Shown piece by piece: positions 1-8,133 of a DNA stretch of 64,000 nt. The position numbers were made by a program, and so were the translations under genes. Every line of letters starts with the position of its first letter. Positions within the stretch are counted from its first letter, which is position 1. The stretch is taken from contig NZ_CP144374.1 of the NCBI RefSeq assembly GCF_040451425.1, positions 963,501 through 1,027,500 of the forward strand, read 5' to 3'. Source of the stretch: Thermodesulfovibrio sp. 3462-1 (GTDB lineage: Bacteria > Nitrospirota > Thermodesulfovibrionia > Thermodesulfovibrionales > Thermodesulfovibrionaceae). The notes under the pieces are model-generated. The model was not told the origin of the DNA. It ran no database searches and was given only the letters and a program-made list of their open reading frames with translations.

Positions 1-315
1 TGGCATTTGGTCATAAAGTCTCTTTACAATGGGTGCCATCTTGTATGTAACAGTGCCTGCAATTATTATCACATCTGCCTGACGGGGTGATGCTCTAAAA
101 AGAATTCCAAATCTATCAAGGTCTAAATGAGAAGCACCTGCTGCCATCATCTCTATGGCACAACAGGCAAGCCCACAAGTAAGAGGCCAGAGTGAGTTAG
201 ACCTACCCCAGTTTACAATTCTGTCAACGGTAGTAATTATTACATTACTACCCCTGATTATTTTTGTCCCTTCTTCCACTTCAATAAGTTCATGTTTATC
301 AGTATAGGGAGCCAT
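1..315 (-). CDS. nuoB: NADH-quinone oxidoreductase subunit B (NuoB), 3' end outside window
   Basis: NuoB is the complex I subunit that carries the terminal [4Fe-4S] cluster N2, which passes electrons to quinone. The 105 visible codons start at the ATG at 315 and include the family blocks [26 protein letters not shown] and [23 protein letters not shown]. The tandem cysteines at residues 51-52 are the N2 ligands typical of true NuoB rather than hydrogenase small subunits. The start overlaps the end of the ferredoxin gene by 17 bp, so the two are probably translationally coupled. nuoA, which normally precedes nuoB, is absent here; a molybdoenzyme and an iron-sulfur subunit stand in its place. 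The gene runs off the window, so the remaining nuo genes cannot be seen. Confidence 0.93.
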   Translation of the reverse strand, partial: MAPYTDKHELIEVEEGTKIIRGSNVIITTVDRIVNWGRSNSLWPLTCGLACCAIEMMAAGASHLDLDRFGILFRASPRQADVIIIAGTVTYKMAPIVKRLYDQMP

Positions 316-805
316 AGGTATCCTTCACAAATTTTTCTCTTTTGAGTCTTGAAGCTTCTTGAGCAGATACAAATTTCAATGCCTTAGTTGTGCATTTTGT
401 TACACAGGCTGGATTAAGCCCCTGATCTACTCTGTCTTTACAGTAATCACATTTTACGACTTTGCCTGTTTCAGGATTCCATTGAGGAACTCCCCATGGA
501 CAGGCAGTAATGCAGGATTTGCATCCCACACATAAAGACTGTTCAACAAAAACAATTCCATCCTTTGAGCGTTTCTGCATTGCACCTGTTGGGCATGCTT
601 TCACACACCAGGGTTCTTCACAATGAAAACATGGCATAAAGACAAATCTCTGACGAGGAAGCCCACCTACTATTTTTATCTCGGTCTCAATGATTTTACA
701 AAGTCTTGGACCAACAGGAAGTTCATTTTTAGTTTTACAGTGCACCTCACAGGCATAACAGCCAATGCAGCGGTCATGGTCTTGGTATATGAAATAGATA
801 CTCAT
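299..805 (-). CDS. 4Fe-4S ferredoxin-type electron-transfer subunit (PsrB/HycB-like)
   Basis: A 168-residue iron-sulfur protein with sixteen cysteines in four groups, enough for four [4Fe-4S] clusters: C13-C16-C19-C23, then [26 protein letters not shown] and [20 protein letters not shown]. This is the arrangement of the electron-transfer subunits of the DMSO reductase family (PsrB, PhsB, DmsB) and of HycB in formate hydrogenlyase. No signal peptide or membrane segment is visible, so it should act in the cytoplasm. It lies 12 bp after the molybdopterin subunit with a GGGAGGTG ribosome site and overlaps nuoB. The likely role, inferred from order, is to wire the molybdoenzyme to a complex I-like unit. 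Confidence 0.9.
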   Translation of the reverse strand: MSIYFIYQDHDRCIGCYACEVHCKTKNELPVGPRLCKIIETEIKIVGGLPRQRFVFMPCFHCEEPWCVKACPTGAMQKRSKDGIVFVEQSLCVGCKSCITACPWGVPQWNPETGKVVKCDYCKDRVDQGLNPACVTKCTTKALKFVSAQEASRLKREKFVKDTYGSLY

Positions 806-817
806 TCCTTCACCTCC

Positions 818-2905
818 CTATGCTTTCTTTACTTTTACAAAGTTTTCAAATAAAGCACCTGTATGGCTTCCATATGCCATTCTATCAAATGCTCCCTTAA
901 GGAGTCTGCCCTCATTTAATCCCTTTCCATAGGAACGAGTTTTCCATGGAACTTCATTCTCAAAACCTCTATACATGAAAACAGTCTCTGGATGAATAAA
1001 TGGAGTAACCTTTGCTTTTATCTTCCCTGAAAAATCTCCTGAAGAAACTTCTACCCAATCACCGTTCTTTATGCCCATCTGTGCTGCAATTTTATCATTT
1101 ATCCATAGTTCGTTTTCTGGTATAATTTCATTAAGATATTTATTGTTAAGGGTTCGCACGTGAGTATGAACTGCCATTCTTCCAAAAACAAGTCTGAATT
1201 CACCTTCCTCAATATTGGGTTTTGCTGGAGTAATCGGCTCAAGGAAATATGGAACCTCTCTTTCAGCCATCTTGGTTGAGAGAATCTCCACCTTACCTGA
1301 AGGTGTCTTAAACTTAAGCTCATCTCTACTATACATCTTTGCATCTTTACATAGAGCAACCTGACCTGTTTTATCAAAATCTTCAATTTTGACACCTGTT
1401 CCTTCAAGCTGGTAGTTCCATATATCCTCTATTGTCTCATAGGGCATATATTCTCCAGCGCCTGAAGCTGCGAGAATTCCTTTTACAATCTCCCATCTTG
1501 CCTTTGTATCATAAATTGGTTTTACTGCCTGTTTTCTCATAATAAAGGCAGGCTTTGCTCCTCTTTGCATACCAAGTATATCACTTCTTTCAAGATATGT
1601 AGAATTTGGTAAAACAACATCAGCATACCAAGAAGTTGTAGAGTAATTAACATCAATGGTTACAAGCAGATCAAGTCCGTTTAGTATCTCTTCAATGTCT
1701 TTATGAGGTATGCCTGCAAAGGGATCATATCTTACAACAAAAAGGGCTTTTACTGGATAGGGTTCACCTTTTTTAATAGCTCTATAAAGATGTAGAATAT
1801 GTCCTGCACCATCATAAAGAAATCCTTTTCCTTCCTCAGCTTCAACTCTTTTTTCCTGAGGTGCAGGAATCTTTTCAAGAAGGCTGTTAAGTCCTTTTGC
1901 ACCTACTTCTTTTGGTGTTTTTGCAAGTATTAGACCACCCTTTTGCTCGATGCTACCCAAAAGAGCATTTAAAATTATTACAGACTGTGCAAAATAAAAG
2001 GCATCCATGTATCTTGCAGCAAACCAGCCAGGATAAAGAATTACCCGAGGCTTGTCAGTACTGAGCTGTCTTGCAAGAGATATAATTTCATATTCTGGAA
2101 TACCTGTTTGCTTTTCAGCCCATTCAGGAGTGTAAGGCTTTATGAAGTTTTCAAGTTCAGGAAGACCTATTATGAAACGGTCAACAAAGTCTCTGTCAAA
2201 TAAGCTTTCTTTAAGTATCACATGTATGAGTGCAAGATTTAAAGCATAATCTGTTCCTGGTCTTATTTGAAGATATTTTGTTGCCTTTGTAGCTGTCTTG
2301 GAGACTCTTACATCAATGTATGTAAGATTTGCTCCATTTTCAAGAGCTTTCATGATATTGTTAGCTTCTCTTACACCAAGTGCTTCAAAGGCATTTCTTC
2401 CGTAAAGAACAATATGCCTTGTATTTGCCCAGTCATAACCAACTTCCGGTCTTGCATATCCAAGTAAACTCTGATAGGCAAGATCAACATTTTTTCTGCA
2501 CAAATCATCATGATTGAAGTAATTTGGTGAACCTAATCCTCTTACAATAAGTCTTTGCATCTCACCAAAAAGTCCTGCACCTCGGTCAAGAAGTGCCACA
2601 GTTTTATTCCCATACTGAGCCTGTGCTTTTTTTACTGACTCAGCAATGTAGTTGAATGCTTCATCCCAGCTGACACGTTTAAACTGTCCAGAACCTCTTG
2701 GTCCTGTTCTTATCATTGGATACTGAAGCCTTTCAAAGTCATAAAGAAGTGCAACTCCAGCAGAACCCCTGGCACAGAGGCTTCCCTCCATGCCAGGGAC
2801 ATAGGGATTTCCCTCTATCCATGTAACTCTTCCATCATGCACTTCAACTCTTATTGGGCATCTTGCTGAACACATTCCACAGACACTGAATACCGATGTC
2901 TTCAT
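818..2905 (-). CDS. molybdopterin oxidoreductase catalytic subunit, PsrA/PhsA-like, cytoplasmic
   Basis: A 695-residue member of the DMSO reductase family. The N-terminal [4Fe-4S] binding motif is C9-C12-C16 with C44 in the SLCARG segment. The molybdopterin domains follow, with family-like segments such as LYPGWFAARY, VLPNSTYLERSD and a C-terminal dinucleotide-binding domain (FRLVFGRMAVHTHVRTLNN). A cysteine in HDDLCRKNVD is the best candidate molybdenum ligand. Sequence style fits polysulfide/thiosulfate reductases (PsrA, PhsA) better than formate dehydrogenase, because the CxxxxCH-type Fdh active-site motif is not seen. Unlike periplasmic PsrA/PhsA there is no twin-arginine signal, so the enzyme is probably cytoplasmic. 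The substrate is not established. The start has an AAAGGAG site. Confidence 0.88.
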   Translation of the reverse strand: MKTSVFSVCGMCSARCPIRVEVHDGRVTWIEGNPYVPGMEGSLCARGSAGVALLYDFERLQYPMIRTGPRGSGQFKRVSWDEAFNYIAESVKKAQAQYGNKTVALLDRGAGLFGEMQRLIVRGLGSPNYFNHDDLCRKNVDLAYQSLLGYARPEVGYDWANTRHIVLYGRNAFEALGVREANNIMKALENGANLTYIDVRVSKTATKATKYLQIRPGTDYALNLALIHVILKESLFDRDFVDRFIIGLPELENFIKPYTPEWAEKQTGIPEYEIISLARQLSTDKPRVILYPGWFAARYMDAFYFAQSVIILNALLGSIEQKGGLILAKTPKEVGAKGLNSLLEKIPAPQEKRVEAEEGKGFLYDGAGHILHLYRAIKKGEPYPVKALFVVRYDPFAGIPHKDIEEILNGLDLLVTIDVNYSTTSWYADVVLPNSTYLERSDILGMQRGAKPAFIMRKQAVKPIYDTKARWEIVKGILAASGAGEYMPYETIEDIWNYQLEGTGVKIEDFDKTGQVALCKDAKMYSRDELKFKTPSGKVEILSTKMAEREVPYFLEPITPAKPNIEEGEFRLVFGRMAVHTHVRTLNNKYLNEIIPENELWINDKIAAQMGIKNGDWVEVSSGDFSGKIKAKVTPFIHPETVFMYRGFENEVPWKTRSYGKGLNEGRLLKGAFDRMAYGSHTGALFENFVKVKKA

Positions 2906-2919
2906 ATCTCTACTCCTTT

Positions 2920-3309
2920 TTAAAATACACCAAGAAGACTTAAAGCAAGAATAAGAAGACCCGCAACAGCAACTCTTTTTACTGCAATAGGACTAATCCT
3001 TTTAGCAATTTTTGGACCTATAAATCCACCTAATATAGCTGCTGGAAACATTATGAGGAAAAAGATTAAATCGAAATTTCCAAATCCGTAATGCCTTGCA
3101 GTTCCCATCAGAGTGTTAAAGAAAATTGCAAGAAGAGAACTTCCTACGACAACATACATTGGTAGCCTCATAAACACTGTCATAAGAGGAACCATAAAAG
3201 GACCACCACCAAATCCAAACATTGATGACATTATTGCAATAAGAAAAGCGCCTGGTATACCTATGGCTAAATTTGCTTTAAATTCCTGTCCCCAGAATTC
3301 TATTTTCAT
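2920..3309 (-). CDS. TauE/SafE-family permease half (C-terminal half-size)
   Basis: A 129-residue, very hydrophobic protein with about four membrane segments. It carries the TauE/SafE signature region GFGGGPFMVPLMT and a GGFIGPKIAKR loop. TauE/SafE proteins, which export sulfite, sulfoacetate or related anions, are normally about 250 residues with two homologous halves; this gene encodes one half only. It starts 2 nt after the stop of the upstream gene, which ends in the other half, and has its own AAGGAGGT ribosome site inside that gene. The two products probably pair to form one permease. Transported ion not known; sulfite or another sulfur anion is inferred from the family and the neighbouring redox genes. 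Confidence 0.85.
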   Translation of the reverse strand: MKIEFWGQEFKANLAIGIPGAFLIAIMSSMFGFGGGPFMVPLMTVFMRLPMYVVVGSSLLAIFFNTLMGTARHYGFGNFDLIFFLIMFPAAILGGFIGPKIAKRISPIAVKRVAVAGLLILALSLLGVF

Positions 3310-3311
3310 AG

Positions 3312-4559
3312 TTATTTACCTCCTTCTGATTTTTTCTTTGCTGCTTCTTCAGCTCTCTTTTTAAATTCTTTTAAAATTGCCTGCTCTTTCTTATTTTTTT
3401 CAAGATACTTTGGAGTTGTCTGCCAGAACATCAATGCTGCAAGTATAATGAGAACCCAACCGAAAAGAAATTTATACTGCTCAAGAGTTATTAATTCTGT
3501 AAGTTTTGGCCCTATAAATCCTCCAACTGCCATTGCTAATCCAAGAGTAATTCCAAGTTTCCAGCTTATAAATTTGATTTTTGAATAATTATATATTCCT
3601 GTTGCCTGAGAGAAAAGAACTGTTGGCATAACTGAACCAGCTACTACTGTATGAGGCAGCCCCAGCATTACAAGAACTGGATTTAAAATAAAACCACCAC
3701 CAGCACCCATAACAACACCAAATGTGGTAATTGCTAATGTTAGAAGGAATGGCCAGAATATATTCACAGTTCTTCCAGCATTTGGCAAGTAAACATTTGG
3801 AAAGGATACAACATTTTCAATTACAACAGGTTCACTTTTTATATCCTTATCAACTTTGGCAACCACGAAATATTTTCCAGGAGCTACATTTGATGGAAGC
3901 TCAACTGAAGCTTTAAAAGAGCCATTCTCTTCAATCTTTAGATTGGATGAAAATATAGCTCCAATGCTTCTAAATCTTGCTTTTAACAACTGCATGGACC
4001 TACGCTTGTTTTCCTTTTCATCCATTGGCTCAAGCTTTGTGCCTCTTGAACCAATTATGCTTGCCCAGAGAGTTGTCTGGTATCTATCAATTTTGATTTT
4101 TGCTGGATAACCATAAACTGTATCAGCACCAGATTTTTTTATAATTTCAGAAACGCTCCACTTCTTACCTTTGGCTTTTTCTTCCTCTAATACAGATTTA
4201 TACTTTTCTGGAAGAATTAATTTGTAAAAGCCAGGCATCTCATCGGTCATGTAGAAAATATAAGGCCTCTTTCCTGTTCTTGGGTCAGGATCTGAATCAA
4301 GCCTTGCAGCTCTCACTGTTTTTTCTGACCATACTTCAATATACACATCTCGTCCTGCTGGTGCTTTACCAGTAATTGTTATCTTACCACCACCTGAAAG
4401 CTGGTTTTTGTCAACCTTAATTTCAATCTTTCCCTCTGACAGTGCTTCTGCTGATTTCTGCTCTGCAGGCTTTGTTTCCGCTGCCTTCTGAGCATACCCC
4501 ACTGTGGAAAAAGATACAATGACAATCAAAATTGTGATAAAGGTTAAAAATTGTTTCAT
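3312..4559 (-). CDS. exported protein with periplasmic domain plus TauE/SafE permease half
   Basis: 415 residues in three parts. Residues 1-24 are a signal peptide ending near GYAQ. Residues about 45-255 form a lysine-rich, probably periplasmic beta domain that I do not recognise. Residues about 268-390 hold four membrane segments with the TauE/SafE motif GAGGGFILNPVLVMLG and a GGFIGPKL loop. The membrane part is a half permease complementary to the 129-residue product downstream. The extracytoplasmic domain could bind or deliver the transported anion (inference). The ATG has an AAGGAGG site 6-7 nt upstream. This is the first gene of the operon that continues to nuoB, and it lies behind a sigma54-type promoter. 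Confidence 0.82.
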   Translation of the reverse strand: MKQFLTFITILIVIVSFSTVGYAQKAAETKPAEQKSAEALSEGKIEIKVDKNQLSGGGKITITGKAPAGRDVYIEVWSEKTVRAARLDSDPDPRTGKRPYIFYMTDEMPGFYKLILPEKYKSVLEEEKAKGKKWSVSEIIKKSGADTVYGYPAKIKIDRYQTTLWASIIGSRGTKLEPMDEKENKRRSMQLLKARFRSIGAIFSSNLKIEENGSFKASVELPSNVAPGKYFVVAKVDKDIKSEPVVIENVVSFPNVYLPNAGRTVNIFWPFLLTLAITTFGVVMGAGGGFILNPVLVMLGLPHTVVAGSVMPTVLFSQATGIYNYSKIKFISWKLGITLGLAMAVGGFIGPKLTELITLEQYKFLFGWVLIILAALMFWQTTPKYLEKNKKEQAILKEFKKRAEEAAKKKSEGGK

Positions 4560-4738
4560 AAGTCTTCCTCCTTAATTTTTTCATCTTGCAATCAAAATTT
4601 GTATAATCAACTACTACATCAGCTGGAATGCCTCCAAAAATCACTGTTTGCCCTTTCACCCCCTTTTCTTAAAGAATTTCCTCTGCCACTAAAATTTTTC
4701 TATGAATTACCTCCTGAAAAGAGTTTAAAAAAGAGATT

Positions 4739-4754
4739 AACAAAAAATATGCCA
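4739..4754 (-). promoter_or_regulatory. putative sigma54 (-24/-12) promoter of the sulfur/redox operon
   Basis: On the minus strand the sequence reads TGGCAT-N5-TTGTT, matching the sigma54 pattern TGGCAC-N5-TTGCW except for two pyrimidine changes. The predicted start near 4729 would leave a leader of about 170 nt before the ATG at 4559. Two palindromes lie 45-95 bp upstream, where enhancer-binding proteins act. The rest of 4560-4857 holds no convincing gene. Confidence 0.55.
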
Positions 4755-4796
4755 CAGATAACTTATTGAAAAATAAGAAACTTAAGTTGAGGCAAT

Positions 4797-4847
4797 TGTC
4801 CAGAATGGAACAGTTTTGAAGGGCTGCTGTCCCAAATGGGACAGCAG
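4797..4847. promoter_or_regulatory. tandem palindromic sites, likely enhancer-binding-protein sites
   Basis: Two related inverted repeats, TGTCCAGAATGGAACA (4797-4812) and TGTCCCAAATGGGACA (4828-4843). The second extends to perfect 10-bp arms over 4824-4847 (CTGCTGTCCC and its complement around AAAT). Their centres are 31 bp apart, about three helical turns, so both lie on one face of the DNA. Position upstream of a sigma54-like promoter suggests binding by an NtrC-type activator; which one is unknown. Confidence 0.6.
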
Positions 4848-4857
4848 ATTAATTTTT

Positions 4858-6795
4858 TTAACTTAAAACCTTATTTCTTACATATGGCAAAAGACCACCA
4901 ATTAAAATTAGTTCCTTTTCCTTTGCATTCAGATTTGAATAAACATCAAAGGATTTATTTTTTGTAAGATTTACAACTGTATACCTCTGGTCATTTTTTA
5001 TAGCCTGAGTTTCAATTTTTAGAATATCTCCTTTTTCAATAGATTCATAGTCTTCCGGATTTGAAAATAACAGTGGCAGAATTCCAAAGTTAATTAGATT
5101 TGCCCTGTGAATTCTTGCAAAAGATTTAGCAATAACAGCTTTAATACCAAGATACATTGGTGCAATTGCAGCATGTTCACGAGAAGAGCCCTGTCCGTAG
5201 TTTTCACCTCCTACAATAATTCCTCCACCCTTAGTTTTTGCCTCCATTGCTCTTGAATAGAAGGATTCATCAATATTTTTAAAAGTAAACTTTGAAATTT
5301 CTGGTATATTTGATCGGTAAGGTAAAACCTGGGAGCCTGCTGGTAAAATATCATCAGTTGTGATGTTGTCTCCAAGTTTGAGTAAAACCTCTGCCTGGAT
5401 TGTCTCTTCAAGGGGTTCTTTTACTGGAACTTCTTTTATGTTTGGACCTTTGATTATTTTAATATTTCTATCTTTTTTTGGTGTAATTAGCATATTGTCA
5501 TTTACTGAGAAAACCTCAGGCTCATTGACTTCCTCTAAAGGAATTTCTGCTTCAAATGGATCAACTATCTCGCCTTTGATGGCTGTTAAGGCACAAACTA
5601 CTGGAGATGCAAGATAAACAAGGGCATCCTTTGTTCCTGATCTTCCTTTAAAGTTTCTGTTATAGGAACGAACAGAGACCTGACCGCTTCCTGGTGCGCC
5701 TCCCATTCCAATGCAAGGACCACAGGCAGATTCAAGAATTCTTGCGCCAGCTCTGATCATTGTTTCAATATCACCATTATGAGCAAGCATTTCATAAACC
5801 TGTTTAGACCCAGGATTTATAAAAAGAGTCACATCCTCGTGAACTGTTCTTCCTTTGAGAATTGAAGCAACTGTCTTCATCATCTTGTAGGAAGAGTTTG
5901 TGCAGGAGCCAATGCATACCTGATGAACCTTTGTTCCTTTGATATTCCTTACAGGCACCACATTGTCAGGACTGTGAGGTTGCGCTATCATTGGTTCAAT
6001 TTCCGATAAATCAAGCTCTATAATTTCAGAGTATTCAGCATCTTCATCTGCTTCAAGAGGTATCCATTGATGCCGCCTTCCCTGAGCTTTAAGAAATCTG
6101 AGAGTATTTTCATCGCTCGGGAAAATGGAGGTGGTTGCACCAAGTTCTGCACCCATGTTTGTTATTGTTGCTCTCTCAGTTACGGAAAGGTCTTTAACAC
6201 CTGTTCCACCATATTCAAATATTTTCCCTACTCCTCCTTTGACAGAAAGCATTTTTAATAGAGTTAGGATAACATCCATAGCAGTAACATAGGGTCTTCT
6301 GAGCTTTCCAAAAAGATTTATACGAACAATTTTGGGCATAGTAAACTCAAAAGGCATTCCTGCCATAACAGAAGCTGCCTCAAGTCCACCAACTCCTATT
6401 GCTATCATTCCCATTCCACCACCTGTTGGTGTATGGCTATCTGTGCCAAGAGCAATTAAACCTGGAGCAGCAAATCTTTCAAGATGAACCTGATGACATA
6501 TACCATTGCCAGGTCTTGAAAAATAAGCACCAAAACGAGCAGCAGCAGTTCTTAAAAATAAATGGTCATCAGCATTCATGAAATTACTCTGAAGCATGTT
6601 ATGGTCTACATAGGAAACTGCAAGAGGTACTCTTACTCTGTCAAGTCCGATCGCTTCAAATTCAAGCCATGCCATTGTGCCTGTAGCATCCTGAGTGTAA
6701 ACCTGATCAACTCTTAAGCTAACAAGGCTTCCTTCCTTTAAGTCGCCAGATACAAGATGGGCTTCCATTATTTTTTCCACAATATTTTTTCCCAT
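4858..6795 (-). CDS. aconitate hydratase, Aquifex type
   Basis: Aconitase, which interconverts citrate and isocitrate through a labile [4Fe-4S] cluster in the cytoplasm. The protein is 645 residues, matching the short 'Aquifex-type' group rather than AcnA (about 890) or AcnB (about 860). Cluster ligands are visible in VCIGSCTNSSYK and ESACGPCIGMGGAPGSG. Earlier substrate-loop blocks include ALGTDSHTPTGGGMG. The C-terminal swivel domain shows DNITTDDILPAG and GGENYGQGSSREHAA. It is a single gene, facing away from lysA. Use in an oxidative or reductive TCA route cannot be decided from the sequence. The start has a ribosome site (AAAGGAGG) upstream of the ATG. Confidence 0.95.
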   Translation of the reverse strand: MGKNIVEKIMEAHLVSGDLKEGSLVSLRVDQVYTQDATGTMAWLEFEAIGLDRVRVPLAVSYVDHNMLQSNFMNADDHLFLRTAAARFGAYFSRPGNGICHQVHLERFAAPGLIALGTDSHTPTGGGMGMIAIGVGGLEAASVMAGMPFEFTMPKIVRINLFGKLRRPYVTAMDVILTLLKMLSVKGGVGKIFEYGGTGVKDLSVTERATITNMGAELGATTSIFPSDENTLRFLKAQGRRHQWIPLEADEDAEYSEIIELDLSEIEPMIAQPHSPDNVVPVRNIKGTKVHQVCIGSCTNSSYKMMKTVASILKGRTVHEDVTLFINPGSKQVYEMLAHNGDIETMIRAGARILESACGPCIGMGGAPGSGQVSVRSYNRNFKGRSGTKDALVYLASPVVCALTAIKGEIVDPFEAEIPLEEVNEPEVFSVNDNMLITPKKDRNIKIIKGPNIKEVPVKEPLEETIQAEVLLKLGDNITTDDILPAGSQVLPYRSNIPEISKFTFKNIDESFYSRAMEAKTKGGGIIVGGENYGQGSSREHAAIAPMYLGIKAVIAKSFARIHRANLINFGILPLLFSNPEDYESIEKGDILKIETQAIKNDQRYTVVNLTKNKSFDVYSNLNAKEKELILIGGLLPYVRNKVLS

Positions 6796-6833
6796 TGAAT
6801 CCTCCTTTCATATCACAAATCCTTGAAAGATTT

Positions 6834-6849
6834 AGTATAATATTATACT
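6834..6849. promoter_or_regulatory. palindromic -10 region between aconitase and lysA
   Basis: AGTATAATATTATACT is a perfect 16-bp palindrome in the 81-bp divergent gap. It carries TATAAT and TATACT hexamers on both strands, so one site could serve as -10 for both genes. No strong -35 was found at 17 bp on either side; TTGAAA at 6823-6828 is 15 bp from TATACT on the plus strand. Confidence 0.45.
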
Positions 6850-6876
6850 TCACAAAAATTCAAAAAGGAGGATGCT

Positions 6877-8133
6877 GTGCACTTTTTTACTTATCGAAAC
6901 GGAGAACTCTTTGCAGAGGATGTGCCTGTTAAGGAATTAGTAAAAGAGTTTGGAACTCCTCTTTATATTTATAGTTATGGCACTTTAATAAGACACATAA
7001 GAGCCTATGAAGAAGCCTTTTGCGAAATCCCGCACATTATATGCTATGCTGTAAAAGCAAATTCAAACCTTGCAATACTAACTCTTTTCGCTGAGCTTGG
7101 AATTGGTGCAGATATTGTATCTGGAGGAGAACTTTTCAGGGCATTGAAAGCAGGAATAAAACCTTTTAGAATCGTTTTCGCAGGAGTTGGAAAAACAGAA
7201 GAAGAAATTGAGTATGCACTTAAAAATAATATTCTTATGTTCAATGTGGAATCTGAATTAGAGCTTTACAAAATAAACGAGATAGCGAAAAAACTGAAAA
7301 AACAGGCAAGAGTTGCCTTAAGAATAAATCCTGATATTGATCCAAAAACACACAAATATATTGCAACAGGATTGAAAACAAGCAAATTCGGAATTCCCAT
7401 AGCTAAGGCAGTTGAATACTACAAAGTGGCAAAGTCCCTTGAAAATATAAAAATAATCGGAATACATAAACACATTGGCTCACAGATTACAGAAACAGAT
7501 GCTTATGTGGAGGCTCTGAGGAAACTCCTTGAACTTTATGAAAAACTTGCTCAGGCAGATGTGGATATAGAATATATTGACATTGGCGGTGGTCTCGGAA
7601 TTACCTATAAAGATGAAGAACCTCCTCATCCAAAAGAGCTTGCAAATGCCTTAATTCCTTTAATTAAAAATCAAAAAGGCAAATTAATAGTTGAACCAGG
7701 CAGATCAATTGTTGGAAATGCCGGAATTCTTGTTACAAAAGTTTTATATACAAAACAAACAGATGTGAAAAACTTCATAATAGTTGATGCAGGCATGAAT
7801 GATCTTATGAGGCCTACTTTATATGGCTCTTATCATGAAATTTTGCCAGTAACCCAGGGAAAAAGACAAAAAATTGTGGCAGATGTTGTTGGTCCAATAT
7901 GTGAATCAGGCGATTTCCTTGCAAAGGATAGAGAAATTGAGAAAGTCTCTCCAGGACAATATCTTGCTGTAATGAGTGCTGGTGCTTATGGATTCAGCAT
8001 GTCATCAAACTACAACAGCAGACCCAGAGCTGCTGAGGTCCTTGTAAAGGGTGAACAGTATGCATTGATAAGAAAGCGTGAAACCTATAAAGATTTAATA
8101 AAAAATGAAATCATACCGGAGGATTTGCTCTAA
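6877..8133 (+). CDS. lysA: diaminopimelate decarboxylase
   Basis: LysA catalyses the last step of lysine biosynthesis, decarboxylating meso-diaminopimelate with PLP. The 418-residue alanine-racemase-fold protein shows the PLP-lysine block CYAVKANSNLAIL, the phosphate-binding glycines in DIGGGLGITY, EPGRSIVGNAG, and the active-site cysteine segment GPICESGDFLA. The start is a GTG at 6877, chosen because AAGGAGG ends 5 nt before it; the ATG at 6872 is out of frame. The stop overlaps the dapF start by one base (TAATG), so the two consecutive lysine-pathway genes form a coupled operon. Confidence 0.96.
   Translation: MHFFTYRNGELFAEDVPVKELVKEFGTPLYIYSYGTLIRHIRAYEEAFCEIPHIICYAVKANSNLAILTLFAELGIGADIVSGGELFRALKAGIKPFRIVFAGVGKTEEEIEYALKNNILMFNVESELELYKINEIAKKLKKQARVALRINPDIDPKTHKYIATGLKTSKFGIPIAKAVEYYKVAKSLENIKIIGIHKHIGSQITETDAYVEALRKLLELYEKLAQADVDIEYIDIGGGLGITYKDEEPPHPKELANALIPLIKNQKGKLIVEPGRSIVGNAGILVTKVLYTKQTDVKNFIIVDAGMNDLMRPTLYGSYHEILPVTQGKRQKIVADVVGPICESGDFLAKDREIEKVSPGQYLAVMSAGAYGFSMSSNYNSRPRAAEVLVKGEQYALIRKRETYKDLIKNEIIPEDLL

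Noticed and set aside
4423..4659. 78-codon minus-strand frame overlapping the start of the TauE-type gene
   Set aside because: Composition does not look like a protein, it overlaps a well-supported start in another frame, and it ends inside the signal-bearing gene.
4788..4797. TGAGGCAATT as a fourth copy of the intergenic repeat
   Set aside because: Only 10 bp match, with no shared block upstream and no -35 box at the 5-nt spacing.
4824..4857. Palindrome plus T-run read as an intrinsic terminator
   Set aside because: The T-run follows the stem only on the plus strand, where no gene needs ending; for aconitase on the minus strand no T-run follows.
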